Source of the DNA: Nocardioides flavescens
GTDB taxonomy: Bacteria > Actinomycetota > Actinomycetes > Propionibacteriales > Nocardioidaceae
Assembly: GCF_009823805.1 (NCBI RefSeq)
Contig: NZ_WUEK01000006.1
Coordinates: 216,325-280,324, forward strand
Reading direction: 5' to 3'
DNA length: 64,000 nucleotides
Within the stretch, counting starts at the first letter, position 1. Every line of letters begins with the position of its first letter. The translations under genes were made by a program, and so were the position numbers. The notes below the pieces were generated by a model that was not told the DNA's origin, ran no database searches, and saw only the letters and a list, made by a program, of their open reading frames with translations. Positions 52,290 through 62,606 of this stretch are shown here, piece by piece.

Positions 52290-52343
52290 GCCGCCGTTCT
52301 CCTCGACAGTCGAGGGTTGTGGTCCTCTCGATGGCTGCAGTCC

Positions 52344-52551
52344 TCGACTGTCGAACTTCCGGGGTCGCCTGGTGACCAGGAAGTTCGACTGTCGACGCGG
52401 GGGCGCCTCGGACGGGCCCGGCCATGGATCTGTGCAACTTCCGGGTCACCTGATGACCCATAAGTTGCACAGACGCCTCGCGCACCGGCTCAGCCGTCGA
52501 CAGTGCAACATCCGGGGTCACCTGGTGTCCCGAAAGTTCGACTGTCGACGG
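52344..52551. repeat. Three copies of a second hairpin repeat (family B)
   Basis: Copy 1 (52344-52396): arms GTCGAACTTCC / GGAAGTTCGAC. Copy 2 (52429-52473): arms TCTGTGCAACTT / AAGTTGCACAGA, inner GGGTCA / TGACCC. Copy 3 (52494-52551): arms CCGTCGACAGT / ACTGTCGACGG, interior mixing features of copies 1 and 2. All share a core close to CGGGGTCACCTGGTGACCC. A shorter CTCGA-CAG-TCGAG palindrome precedes them at 52302. The 309-bp stretch 52290-52598 holds these repeats, one promoter and no other gene. Confidence 0.85.
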
Positions 52552-52586
52552 CGGGGACACCCGACGGACGCCCACCCACGCCTCCG

Positions 52587-52592
52587 TACGAT
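52587..52592 (+). promoter_or_regulatory. Leaderless -10 element for the small membrane-protein gene
   Basis: TACGAT, 6 nt, GTG 52599. Confidence 0.45.
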
Positions 52593-52598
52593 CGAGGG

Positions 52599-52685
52599 GT
52601 GAACCCGCGCCACCGTCGACTGGTCATCCCCGTGGCGCTGGTGGGGCTGCTGGTCGTGGTGGTGGTCGCGGCGGTGCTGCGGTGA
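52599..52685 (+). CDS. 28-residue single-span membrane protein
   Basis: GTG 52599 starts a short frame: a basic N-terminus (MNPRHRR) followed by one hydrophobic segment of about 20 residues ending AAVLR. A leaderless -10 precedes it at the usual distance, and its stop codon overlaps the next start as GTGA, so it may lead translation of the methyltransferase. No homologue known to me; it could be a leader peptide rather than a functional protein. Confidence 0.5.
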   Translation: MNPRHRRLVIPVALVGLLVVVVVAAVLR

Positions 52686-53887
52686 GCGGGCCGGAGAACC
52701 TGCTGCGGGCGATGTCGCAGGTGCGGGCCGCGCTGGTCGACCCGGACGCGCTGGTCCGCGCGGTGGCGTCGGGTCGGCAGAAGGGCCAGCAGCCGCGCTG
52801 GCGCCGCGTCGAGCTGAGGTACGTCGACCTCAAGGCGGGTCGCCACCTCCAGGTCGTGGCGTACGACGACACGCAGGCGCACACCTCCAACCACCCGGTC
52901 GGCGACCGGGAGGCGGTCGACGCGCTGCTCGACGAGGCGTTCGCCAACTGGCACGTCGAGACGATGGTCGAGACCTTGCAGCTGCGGGTGACGCGCAAGG
53001 GCCAGGCGCTGCTGCACGTCACGCCGCGCGCCACCGAGGTCGAGATCGAGCGCGGCCACGACCGCGGCAAGCAGCGCCTGCTGCCCGAGGACGACCCGCT
53101 GTTCCGAGCGCTCGGCCTCGCCGACGCCGACGGGCGGCTCAAGCCGAGCCGACGCGACAAGCACCGCCAGGTCGAGGAGTTCCTGCGCCTGCTCGACACC
53201 GCGGTCACCGAGGCGATCTCCAAGGGCCAGCTGCGCAAGCCCACCGAGCAGGACCCGCTACGGGTGGTCGACCTCGGCTGCGGCAACGCCTACCTGACCT
53301 TCGCCGCCGAGCGCTACCTCGCCGGCGTCCGCGGCCTGCCGGTGAAGCTCACCGGCGTCGACGTCAAGGACCAGTCGCGCGAGCACAACCAGAAGGTCGC
53401 GGGCGAGCTCGGCGTCGACGCGGAGTTCGTCGTCGGCACCATCGGCGGGGTCGAGCTCGACCCCGCGCCCGAGGTGGTGCTGGCGCTGCACGCCTGCGAC
53501 ACCGCCACCGATGACGCGCTCGCGCAGGCCGTGCGCTGGCAGGCGCCCCTGGTGCTGGCCGCGCCGTGCTGCCACCACGACGTCGCCGCCCAGCTGCGTC
53601 GCTCGCCCACGCCCTCGCCGTACGCCATGCTCACCCGCCACGGCATCCTGCGCGAGAGGTTCGCCGACACGCTCACCGACGCGCTGCGGGCCACGCTGAT
53701 GCGGCTGCAGGGCTACAAGGTCGACGTGGTGCAGTTCGTCGAGAGCCAGCACACCCCGCGCAACACCCTGCTGCGCGCCACCCGCGCCGGGTCGCGGGTC
53801 GCCGGCGGCTCGCTGCGGCGCGAGTACGACGAGCTCGTGTCGACCTGGCAGATCACCCCGCGCCTGTCCGTCCTCCTCGACGACTGA
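52682..53887 (+). CDS. SAM-dependent methyltransferase (Methyltransf_32-like)
   Basis: 401 residues. The C-terminal half carries the SAM motif VVDLGCGNAYLTFAAERYL and the block LALHACDTATDDAL ... APCCHHDVAAQLR, typical of the METTL25/RRNAD1-like PF13679 group. The N-terminal ~170 residues have no assigned domain. Substrate unknown (protein or RNA). GTG 52682 overlaps the small upstream frame. Confidence 0.8.
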   Translation: MSGPENLLRAMSQVRAALVDPDALVRAVASGRQKGQQPRWRRVELRYVDLKAGRHLQVVAYDDTQAHTSNHPVGDREAVDALLDEAFANWHVETMVETLQLRVTRKGQALLHVTPRATEVEIERGHDRGKQRLLPEDDPLFRALGLADADGRLKPSRRDKHRQVEEFLRLLDTAVTEAISKGQLRKPTEQDPLRVVDLGCGNAYLTFAAERYLAGVRGLPVKLTGVDVKDQSREHNQKVAGELGVDAEFVVGTIGGVELDPAPEVVLALHACDTATDDALAQAVRWQAPLVLAAPCCHHDVAAQLRRSPTPSPYAMLTRHGILRERFADTLTDALRATLMRLQGYKVDVVQFVESQHTPRNTLLRATRAGSRVAGGSLRREYDELVSTWQITPRLSVLLDD

Positions 53888-53908
53888 GAGAGGGCGGGCG
53901 AGAGCGAC

Positions 53909-55003
53909 GTGTGGAGCGACCGAGCCTTCGCGGGGCTGCTCGTCGTGCCGTTCGTCCTCGGCGCGGCCTCCGTGCCGAGTGCCGACGAGGCCCGTCCGGC
54001 CTTCGCCTTCGCCGACCGCGAGATCGCCGAGTCGAGCGGCCTGGTCGTCGACCCGGGCGACCCGGACACCGTCTGGACCGTCAACGACTCCGGTGACACC
54101 GGCCGCGTCTTCGCGGTCGACGCCACCACCGGCGAGACCGTCGGCGTCACGACCTGGTCCGACGACCCCACCGACGTCGAGGGCCTCGCCCCGGCAGGCC
54201 CCGGCGAGGCCTGGGTCGGCGACATCGGCGACAACCTAAAGCGTCGCGCGAGCGTGCAGGTCGCGCGAGTCCCGGTCGGGCGCGAGGACGCCCAGGTCGA
54301 CGTGCCCGTCTACGAGCTGACCTATCCCGACGGCGCCCACGACGCCGAGACCCTGCTCGCCGACCCGACCACCGGGCGGCTCTACGTCGCCACCAAGTCG
54401 GTGCTCGGCGGTGCGTTGTACGCCGCGCCCGAGCAGCTGCGCACCGACGGACCCAACCGGCTCACCCAGGTCGCCGAGGGCGTGCTCCCGATCGCGACCG
54501 ACGGCGGGTTCCTGCCCGACGGTCGCCACCTGGTGGTGCGCAACTACTCCGCGGCCGCGGTCTACTCCTTCCCCGCCATGGAGCGGCTCGGCACCTTCGC
54601 GCTGCCCGCCCAGCAGCAGGGTGAGGGGCTCGCGGTGGTCGACGACACCGGGCGGCTGCTGCTGAGCTCGGAGGGGGTCGGCGCGGAGGTGGTCCCGGCG
54701 CAGGTGCCGGCCGAGCTGCTCGGCGGCGGCGCAGCCGGTCCGAGCAGTGAGCCCAGCGCCGAGCCCAGCGCCGAGCCCAGCGCCGAGCCCAGCGCCGAGC
54801 CCAGTGCCGAGCCCAGTGCCAGCGCGAGCTCCGGCCCCGCTCCCAGCGCGAGCGACGGCTCGCCGTACACCACCGAGTCCCGCGAGGACCGCGAGCTGCC
54901 CGAGGCGACCCGGACCGAGCCCAACGCCTGGCCGTGGTTCCTCACCGGGCTGCTCGCGGTCGGGTTCATCGTGGTGCTGGCCCGCTCGCTGCGGACGCGC
55001 TGA
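53909..55003 (+). CDS. Exported beta-propeller-like protein with membrane anchor
   Basis: 364 residues: signal peptide (about 1-27), a domain of repeated beta segments (ESSGLVVDPGDPDTVWTVNDSGD; AEAWVGDIGDN-type blocks; LYVATKSVLGG) resembling a beta-propeller, then PSAEPSAEP repeats encoded by a 12-bp tandem repeat (about 54748-54818), and a final membrane span (about 340-358). Probably anchored at the outer face of the membrane. Function not known. The 3' end overlaps the convergent gene by 38 bp. Confidence 0.7.
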   Translation: MWSDRAFAGLLVVPFVLGAASVPSADEARPAFAFADREIAESSGLVVDPGDPDTVWTVNDSGDTGRVFAVDATTGETVGVTTWSDDPTDVEGLAPAGPGEAWVGDIGDNLKRRASVQVARVPVGREDAQVDVPVYELTYPDGAHDAETLLADPTTGRLYVATKSVLGGALYAAPEQLRTDGPNRLTQVAEGVLPIATDGGFLPDGRHLVVRNYSAAAVYSFPAMERLGTFALPAQQQGEGLAVVDDTGRLLLSSEGVGAEVVPAQVPAELLGGGAAGPSSEPSAEPSAEPSAEPSAEPSAEPSASASSGPAPSASDGSPYTTESREDRELPEATRTEPNAWPWFLTGLLAVGFIVVLARSLRTR

Positions 55004-55823
55004 CCGGCCCACTGACCGGCTGGCTGACCGGCTCACGCCCCAGCAGGACAGCCAGGTGCGGGTCGACCACGTCGAACTCTCCGGCGGCGAACGCCGCGAA
55101 CATGCCCAGCACCATCCGGGCGCGGTCCTCGGGCACGCCGTGGCCGAGCATCGCGGCGAGGTGGGCGTCGGGGTCGACCAGCTCCACGCGCACCTCCGGG
55201 CCCACCGCCGAGGCGACCTCGACGGCGCGCCCCGCCGTCAGCGGGGGAGTCGGGCCGTCGGGCGCCTCGTCGTCCAGGAGCACGAGGGCGGCGGCCTCGG
55301 CCAGGTCCTCGTGGGTCGTCCACGAGACCGGGCCGTCCCCGGGGATGCGCAGCACCCCGTCGCGGGCCTGCTGGAGGAGCATCGCGATCGTCGAGGCGTA
55401 GAAGCCGTTGCGCAGCGCGGTCCAGCGCAGACCGCTGGCCGCCAGCAGCTCCTCGGTCCGGGCGTGCGTGTGCATGGGGTCGAACGCCGAGTCGGCGCCG
55501 GCGCCCTGGTGGCTGGTGTAGACGAGACGCCCCACCCCGGCCTCGCGGGCGGCCGTGATCGCCGCGCCGTGGAGCCGTGGCCCCTCCTCACCCAGCCCGC
55601 CCGACGACACGACGAGCGCAGTGCCGACCCCGGCGAAGGCCGTGCCCAGGCTCGCGGGGTCGGCGAAGTCGCCGCGGCGCACGTCCACCCCGCGCTCCGC
55701 GAGGGCGGTGGCCCTCTCCGGGTCCCGCACGCTGACCGCCACCTCGGACGCCGGGTGCCGCTCCAGGAGCCGCTCGACCACGAGACCGCCCAGCCGTCCC
55801 GTCGCACCTGTCACCAGAATCAT
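54966..55823 (-). CDS. NmrA-like NAD(P)-binding protein
   Basis: 285 residues. Rossmann motif MILVTGATGRLGG at the N-terminus, LVYTSHQGAG, LRNGFY; NmrA/atypical SDR family, which includes quinone reductases of the QorB type and redox sensors. Start ATG 55823 has GGAGGT 4 nt upstream and gives the normal N-terminus; ATG 55835 would add 4 residues. The tail is VSxPVS-rich. Divergent from the TetR gene, with two operator-like sites between. Confidence 0.85.
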   Translation of the reverse strand: MILVTGATGRLGGLVVERLLERHPASEVAVSVRDPERATALAERGVDVRRGDFADPASLGTAFAGVGTALVVSSGGLGEEGPRLHGAAITAAREAGVGRLVYTSHQGAGADSAFDPMHTHARTEELLAASGLRWTALRNGFYASTIAMLLQQARDGVLRIPGDGPVSWTTHEDLAEAAALVLLDDEAPDGPTPPLTAGRAVEVASAVGPEVRVELVDPDAHLAAMLGHGVPEDRARMVLGMFAAFAAGEFDVVDPHLAVLLGREPVSQPVSGPVSASAASGPAPR

Positions 55824-55837
55824 CGCTACCTCCATGT

Positions 55838-55854
55838 TGTTTCCGTTGATAACA
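55838..55854. promoter_or_regulatory. Candidate TetR operator 1
   Basis: TGTTTCCGTTGATAACA: matches operator 2 in 13 of 17 positions (TGTTNNCGTTGNNAACA). It lies just upstream of the ribosome site of the NmrA gene. Confidence 0.6.
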
Positions 55855-55872
55855 ACGACGGTAACCGGATCC

Positions 55873-55889
55873 TGTTAACGTTGGCAACA
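55873..55889. promoter_or_regulatory. Candidate TetR operator 2
   Basis: TGTTAACGTTGGCAACA: its last base is the A of the tetR start codon and it covers the TAACGT -10 element at 55876-55881, so binding would repress tetR itself. Confidence 0.6.
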
Positions 55890-56593
55890 TGTCCGGTACG
55901 ACGGCGGAGCGCATCGTCCGCGAGGCGACCCGGCTGCTCGCCGCCGGCGGCCGTGAGGCGGTCTCGACCCGGGCGGTGGCGGCCGCGGCCGGGGTGCAGG
56001 CGCCGACCATCTACCGGCTGTTCGGCGACAAGCAGGGACTCCTCGACGCGGTCGCCCAGCAGGGCTACGCCGACTACGTCGCCGACAAGCTCACCCGCGC
56101 CGCCTCCGACGACCCGGTCGAGGACCTGCGGCGCGGCTGGCAGCTCCACCTGGAGTTCGCGGTCGCCAACCCGGCGCTCTACGTCCTCATGACCGAGCCC
56201 CGTCTCGGTGACCCGGGTGCGGTCGTCGCGGCGGGGGTCGACTTCCTCCGCGCGATCATCCGGCGCATCGCCGAGCAGGGCCGGCTCGCCGTGCCCGAGG
56301 AGCACGCCCTGCTGCTCTTCCGGGCCGGTGGCCACGGGGCCACCCTCATGGTGCTCGAAGCACCCGACCGTGCCGTCGCCCTGGCGGTCGCCGAGCAGGT
56401 GCGTGAGGCCACCATCGGGGCGCTGACCACGGACGCCCCCGTCACGCCCGGGCCGGGGCCCGCCGGCGCCGCGATCGCGCTGCGGGCGCAGGTCGACGAC
56501 GTCACGGCGCTCAACCCCGCGGAGCGCACTCTGCTGGTGGACTGGCTCGACCGGATCGCCGCGCCCGGGCAGGATCCGGCCGGGGGAGCGTGA
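55889..56593 (+). CDS. TetR-family transcriptional regulator
   Basis: 234 residues. Helix-turn-helix at about 24-45 (VSTRAVAAAAGVQAPTIYRLFGDKQGLLDAV), then a ligand-binding domain with no assigned ligand. It probably represses itself and the divergent NmrA gene. The stop overlaps the topoisomerase start (GTGA), so both may be repressed together. Confidence 0.9.
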   Translation: MSGTTAERIVREATRLLAAGGREAVSTRAVAAAAGVQAPTIYRLFGDKQGLLDAVAQQGYADYVADKLTRAASDDPVEDLRRGWQLHLEFAVANPALYVLMTEPRLGDPGAVVAAGVDFLRAIIRRIAEQGRLAVPEEHALLLFRAGGHGATLMVLEAPDRAVALAVAEQVREATIGALTTDAPVTPGPGPAGAAIALRAQVDDVTALNPAERTLLVDWLDRIAAPGQDPAGGA

Positions 56594-57630
56594 CGTCAGG
56601 GCCGACTGGCTACCGGGGCCGCATGCCGCGCCTGCGCCGTACCTCCCCCGACCAGCCGGGGTGGACCCGTCGTCGGGCCGGCACGGGCTTCACCTACCTC
56701 GACCAGCAGGGCCACCGGCTCGCCGCCGACGACGCGCAGCGCGTGAAGGAGCTCGTCATCCCGCCGGCCTGGCAGGACGTCTGGATCACGCCGTACGCCA
56801 ACGGCCACCTGCAGGCGGTCGGCACGGACGCCGCGGGACGCAAGCAGTACCTCTACCACCCGGACTGGCGCACCCGCCGCGACGCGGAGAAGTTCGAGCG
56901 GATGATGCTGTTCGGCAAGGCGCTGACCAAGGCGCGCGAGCGGGTCGTGCTCGACCTCGGCTCCGAGGGGATGCCGCTCGAACGGGCCTGCGCCGCCGCG
57001 GTGCGCCTGCTCGACCTCGGCTACTTCCGCATCGGCAACGACGTCTACGCCGCCGACAACGGCTCGTTCGGGCTCACCACGCTCGAGCGGCGACACGTGC
57101 GCAAGCGGCAGGAGAAGCTGGTCTTCACCTTCGTCGGCAAGTCCGGCGTCCACCACTCGATCGAGATCGACGACGCCGTGGTCGTGGCCGCGATCGAGGT
57201 GATGCGACGCCGTCGCGCCGCCGACGACCCGCGGTTGCTCGCCTACCGCAACGGCCGCAGCTGGCGCTCGATCCTGCCCGAGCTGGTCAACGAGTACGTC
57301 CAGGAGACCACGGGCCTGCACGCGACCGCGAAGGACTTCCGCACCTGGCACGCGACCGTCCTGGCCGCTGCCGCGCTCGCCGAGACCCCGGAGCACGGGG
57401 AGACCCAGGCCTCGCGCAAGCGTGCGGTGTCGGGGGCGATGAAGGAGGTCAGCTCCTTCCTCGGCAACACCCCGACCCTCGCCCGCTCGTCGTACGTCGA
57501 CCCGCGGGTGATCGAGGCCTACGAGGAAGGCCGCACCATCCACCGCACGACGCGGCGCACCTTCGACACCCCCGACGAGCGGCAGGCCGCGCTCGAGCGC
57601 GCGACGCTGAAGCTGCTCAAGGAGAGCTGA
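56590..57630 (+). CDS. DNA topoisomerase IB
   Basis: 346 residues, the size of bacterial/poxvirus-type topoisomerase IB. N-terminal RTSPDQPGWTRRRAG and LVIPPAWQDVWITPYANGHLQAVGTD, catalytic core with YRNGRSWRS, KDFRTWHATV (Arg/His) and the nucleophilic Tyr in ARSSYVDPRV. Relaxes supercoils through a 3'-phosphotyrosyl link. GTG 56590 overlaps the tetR stop; ATG 56623 is an alternative start. Confidence 0.9.
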   Translation: MTSGPTGYRGRMPRLRRTSPDQPGWTRRRAGTGFTYLDQQGHRLAADDAQRVKELVIPPAWQDVWITPYANGHLQAVGTDAAGRKQYLYHPDWRTRRDAEKFERMMLFGKALTKARERVVLDLGSEGMPLERACAAAVRLLDLGYFRIGNDVYAADNGSFGLTTLERRHVRKRQEKLVFTFVGKSGVHHSIEIDDAVVVAAIEVMRRRRAADDPRLLAYRNGRSWRSILPELVNEYVQETTGLHATAKDFRTWHATVLAAAALAETPEHGETQASRKRAVSGAMKEVSSFLGNTPTLARSSYVDPRVIEAYEEGRTIHRTTRRTFDTPDERQAALERATLKLLKES

Positions 57631-57641
57631 GGAGACCGGAC

Positions 57642-58133
57642 GTGGAGATCACCGCCGTCCAGGGCGACATCACCGAGCAGCAGGTCGACGCCGTCGTCAA
57701 CGCCGCCAACCGGGCGATGCGTGGTGGAGGCGGCGTCGACGGCGCGATCCACCGCGCCGGTGGCCCGGCCGTGCTCGAGGACTGCCGTCGGCGCTTCCCG
57801 CACGGGCTCGCGACCGGCGACGCCGGCTGGACGACCGCCGGCGAGATGCCGGCCCGGTGGGTGATCCACGTCGTCGGGCCCAACCGCAACGCCGGCGAGA
57901 CCGACCGCTCGCTGCTCACCTCCTGCTACGCCCGGGCGCTCGAGGTCGCCGATGAACTCGGTGCGCGCACCGTCGCCTTCCCGCTCGTCAGCGCCGGGGT
58001 CTACGGGTGGCCCAAGGACGACGCCATCGCCTGCGCGCTCGAGGTGTTCCGCGCCGCCGAGACGCAGGTCGAGGAGGCGCGGCTCGTGGCCTTCGACGCG
58101 GCGACGTACGAGCGGATCGCTGCGCAGCTCTGA
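57642..58133 (+). CDS. Macrodomain ADP-ribose hydrolase (O-acetyl-ADP-ribose deacetylase-like)
   Basis: 163 residues, one macrodomain: VQGDITEQQVDAVVNAANRAMRGGGGVDGAIHRAGG is the MacroD-type ADP-ribose site with the catalytic Asn and Asp, and PLVSAGVYGWPKDDA the distal loop. Removes ADP-ribose from acidic residues or deacetylates O-acetyl-ADP-ribose. GTG 57642, 11 bp after the topoisomerase gene, with GAGGAGA upstream. Confidence 0.9.
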   Translation: MEITAVQGDITEQQVDAVVNAANRAMRGGGGVDGAIHRAGGPAVLEDCRRRFPHGLATGDAGWTTAGEMPARWVIHVVGPNRNAGETDRSLLTSCYARALEVADELGARTVAFPLVSAGVYGWPKDDAIACALEVFRAAETQVEEARLVAFDAATYERIAAQL

Positions 58134-58152
58134 GCGTCCTGCTCTCGGAGCA

Positions 58153-58235
58153 TGGTTTCGAGACAGGACCCCGTCCTTCCTCAACCACCCGATCCGGTGG
58201 TCGAGGAGGGCCGTCAGGCCCGTCTCGAAGCCACC
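58153..58235. repeat. Family A inverted pair
   Basis: Stems AGGAC-CCC-GTCCT and, inverted, GGGCC-TGAC-GGCCC. Between the macrodomain stop and the PHO box. Confidence 0.85.
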
Positions 58236-58245
58236 TGACCTGCAG

Positions 58246-58278
58246 GTTCACCCGGCGTACACCGGAGGGTTCCGAGCC
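58246..58278 (+). promoter_or_regulatory. PHO box upstream of phoX
   Basis: Consecutive 11-bp direct repeat units GTTCACCCGGC and GTACACCGGAG, then a weaker GGTTCCGAGCC. The first two fit the actinobacterial PhoP unit (GTTCACC plus 4) at the right distance from a phosphatase gene. Confidence 0.65.
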
Positions 58279-58338
58279 GCTCATCGGCGCCCGGCACGGT
58301 GCGACCGTCCTCGTCTGCACCATCTGGGAAGGCTCCCC

Positions 58339-60360
58339 ATGACTGCTCCGACCACCGACCACGACGTCCAGCGCCCCCGGCTGCTCCCGATGGCCGGCCT
58401 CACCCACGGCAAGCGCAGCCCCGTCACCTGCCACCTGCGCTGCGGTGACGCCTGCTCCGTGCCGGCGCCCAACGCGACCGAGACGTCGTACTTCCGCGAC
58501 GTGGTCGGCCAGGCCCTCAGCCGCCGCGCCGTCCTGGGCGCCGGCGCGACCGCCGCCGGTCTCGTCGCCGCCGGCGGCGCCCTGCCGGCCGCCGCGGCCC
58601 CCAAGACCAAGAAGCTGAAGTTCAACGCGATCGCCTCGCAGCCCGCCAGCGCCGACGCGCTCACCGTGCCGGCCGGCTGGCGCTGGGAGCCGATCATCCG
58701 CTGGGGCGACCCGATCCTGAAGGGCGCGCCGGCGTTCGACCCCAACGCCCAGACCCCGCAGTCGCAGGCCGCGCAGTTCGGCTACAACAACGACTACCTC
58801 GACATCATCGTGACGAACGACGAGGGCACGAAGGCGCTGCTCGTGGCCAACCACGAGTACACCAACGAGAACATCATGTTCCCGCCCGGCACCGACCCGG
58901 CCACCCTCATCCGCACCGTGTGGGAGGCGCACGGCATGTCGGTCGTCGAGCTCGAGCGCAAGCGCCCGGGCAAGCAGTGGGAGTACGAGAAGCGCGGCAA
59001 GCTCAACCGCCGCATCACCCTCACCACGCCGTTCGAGCTCGACGGCCCGGCCGCCGGCTCGGCGCTGCTGCGCACCGCCGCCGACCCGACCGGCACCCGC
59101 GTGCTCGGCACCATGAACAACTGCTCCGGCGGCACCACGCCGTGGGGCACGGTGCTCTCGGGCGAGGAGAACTTCAACCAGTACTTCAAGGCCACGGGCA
59201 CCGACGTGAAGGAGACCCGCTACGGCCTCTCCGCCACCCAGGACTCGCGCAACTGGCGCTCGGTCGACCCCCGCTGGGACGCCACCAACCCCGACTACGT
59301 CAACGAGCCCAACCGCTTCGGCTGGATCGTCGAGATCGACCCGACCGACCCGACGTCGACGCCGGTCAAGCACACCGCCATGGGCCGCTTCAAGCACGAG
59401 GGCGCCAACGTCGTCGTCAACAAGGACGGCCACGTGGTCGCCTACATGGGCGACGACGAGCGCTTCGACTACCTCTACCGCTTCGTCTCGAAGCGGAAGT
59501 TCCGCAAGGGCGACACCAAGCAGGCCCGCAAGCACAACCTGAAGCTGCTCAGCGAGGGCGACCTCTCGGTGGCCCGCTTCTACGGCGACGGTCTCGAGGA
59601 CGGGGTCAGCGACGGCACCGGCGAGTGGCTGCCGCTGACCGTGAACGGCGAGTCCGTGGTGCCCGGCTTCACCACCGAGCAGGTGCTCGTCTACACGCGT
59701 CTGGCCGCCGACGCCGTGCAGCCGACCAAGATGGACCGCCCCGAGGACGTGCAGCCCAACCTCGTCAACGGTCGCGTCTACGTCGCGTGCACCAACAACA
59801 CCGACCGTGGCAAGACGGGCAAGGAGGGCGCGACCGAGCCCAACCCGCGCACCGCCAACAAGGACGGCCACATCGTCGAGATCAAGCCGACCAAGAAGGA
59901 CCACACCGGGCGCACCTTCTCCTGGGACCTGCTGCTCATCTGCGGTCAGCCCGGCACCGCCGGCACCTACTTCGGTGGCTACACCGGCCCGGTCTCGCCG
60001 ATCTCGTGCCCCGACAACCTCGCCTTCGACTCGGTCGGCGACCTGTGGATCTCGACCGACGGCATGCCGTCGGCGCTGACCCTCAACGACGGTCTGTTCA
60101 AGGTCGACCTCGAGGGGAAGAACCGCGGCCGCGTCCGCCAGTTCCTCGCCGTCCCGGCCGGCGCGGAGACGTGCGGGCCGGTCGTCCACGACCAGGACGG
60201 CTCGGTCTTCGTGGCCGTGCAGCACCCGGGCGAGGAGGGCACCTGGGCGGTGCCGCAGTCGCACTTCCCCGACTACGTGCCCGCCGGCACGACCGCGAAG
60301 CCCGGCGACTTCGCCGGGCCCCGCCCGGCCGTCGTACAGGTCACCAAGAAGCGCCGCTGA
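58339..60360 (+). CDS. phoX: PhoX-family alkaline phosphatase, Tat-exported
   Basis: 673 residues. An N-terminal ~55-residue extension precedes a twin-arginine signal (SRRAVLGAGA at 61-70, hydrophobic core to about 80, cleavage after AAAA). The mature part is the DUF839/PhoX fold with NHEYTNENIMFP, MNNCSGGTTPWGTVLSGEENF, FGWIVEIDP and GAETCGPVVH blocks, a Ca/Fe phosphatase that frees phosphate from organic phosphates outside the cell. Expected to be induced by phosphate starvation through the PHO box. Confidence 0.9.
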   Translation: MTAPTTDHDVQRPRLLPMAGLTHGKRSPVTCHLRCGDACSVPAPNATETSYFRDVVGQALSRRAVLGAGATAAGLVAAGGALPAAAAPKTKKLKFNAIASQPASADALTVPAGWRWEPIIRWGDPILKGAPAFDPNAQTPQSQAAQFGYNNDYLDIIVTNDEGTKALLVANHEYTNENIMFPPGTDPATLIRTVWEAHGMSVVELERKRPGKQWEYEKRGKLNRRITLTTPFELDGPAAGSALLRTAADPTGTRVLGTMNNCSGGTTPWGTVLSGEENFNQYFKATGTDVKETRYGLSATQDSRNWRSVDPRWDATNPDYVNEPNRFGWIVEIDPTDPTSTPVKHTAMGRFKHEGANVVVNKDGHVVAYMGDDERFDYLYRFVSKRKFRKGDTKQARKHNLKLLSEGDLSVARFYGDGLEDGVSDGTGEWLPLTVNGESVVPGFTTEQVLVYTRLAADAVQPTKMDRPEDVQPNLVNGRVYVACTNNTDRGKTGKEGATEPNPRTANKDGHIVEIKPTKKDHTGRTFSWDLLLICGQPGTAGTYFGGYTGPVSPISCPDNLAFDSVGDLWISTDGMPSALTLNDGLFKVDLEGKNRGRVRQFLAVPAGAETCGPVVHDQDGSVFVAVQHPGEEGTWAVPQSHFPDYVPAGTTAKPGDFAGPRPAVVQVTKKRR

Positions 60361-60370
60361 CCCACCCCGG

Positions 60371-60458
60371 GTGGTTTCGAGACAGGACTCCGTCCTTCCT
60401 CGACCACCGGGTGAGCCCGGTGGTTGAGGAGGCGCGCTAGCGCCGTCTCGAAACCACT
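60371..60458. repeat. Family A inverted pair between phoX and serC
   Basis: Stems AGGAC-TCC-GTCCT and, inverted, GGCGC-TAGC-GCGCC. Between convergent genes; it may terminate both. Confidence 0.9.
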
Positions 60459-60474
60459 CGACGTTCCGATCCGC

Positions 60475-62497
<2,023 letters not shown>

Positions 62498-62559
62498 GCG
62501 CCTGATCAGGCCGGGTCCAGCGCGACACGCCGGGCGGCGTCGTCCGTTCGGTCAGATCT

Positions 62560-62580
62560 CGGGCGAGAGTCCCTCGCCCG
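62560..62580. terminator. Hairpin between two small genes
   Basis: CGGGCGAG and CTCGCCCG, 8-bp stem, 5-nt loop; the next -10 begins 15 bp later, so it could also be an operator. Confidence 0.4.
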
Positions 62581-62594
62581 CGCGGGCGCCGACC

Positions 62595-62600
62595 TAGCGT
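62595..62600 (+). promoter_or_regulatory. Leaderless -10 element
   Basis: TAGCGT, 6 nt, ATG 62607. Confidence 0.5.
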
Positions 62601-62606
62601 CGAGGG

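Noticed and set aside
52290..52598. A second protein gene in the family B region
   Set aside because: Open frames there only mirror the inverted repeats and have no ribosome site or conserved features.
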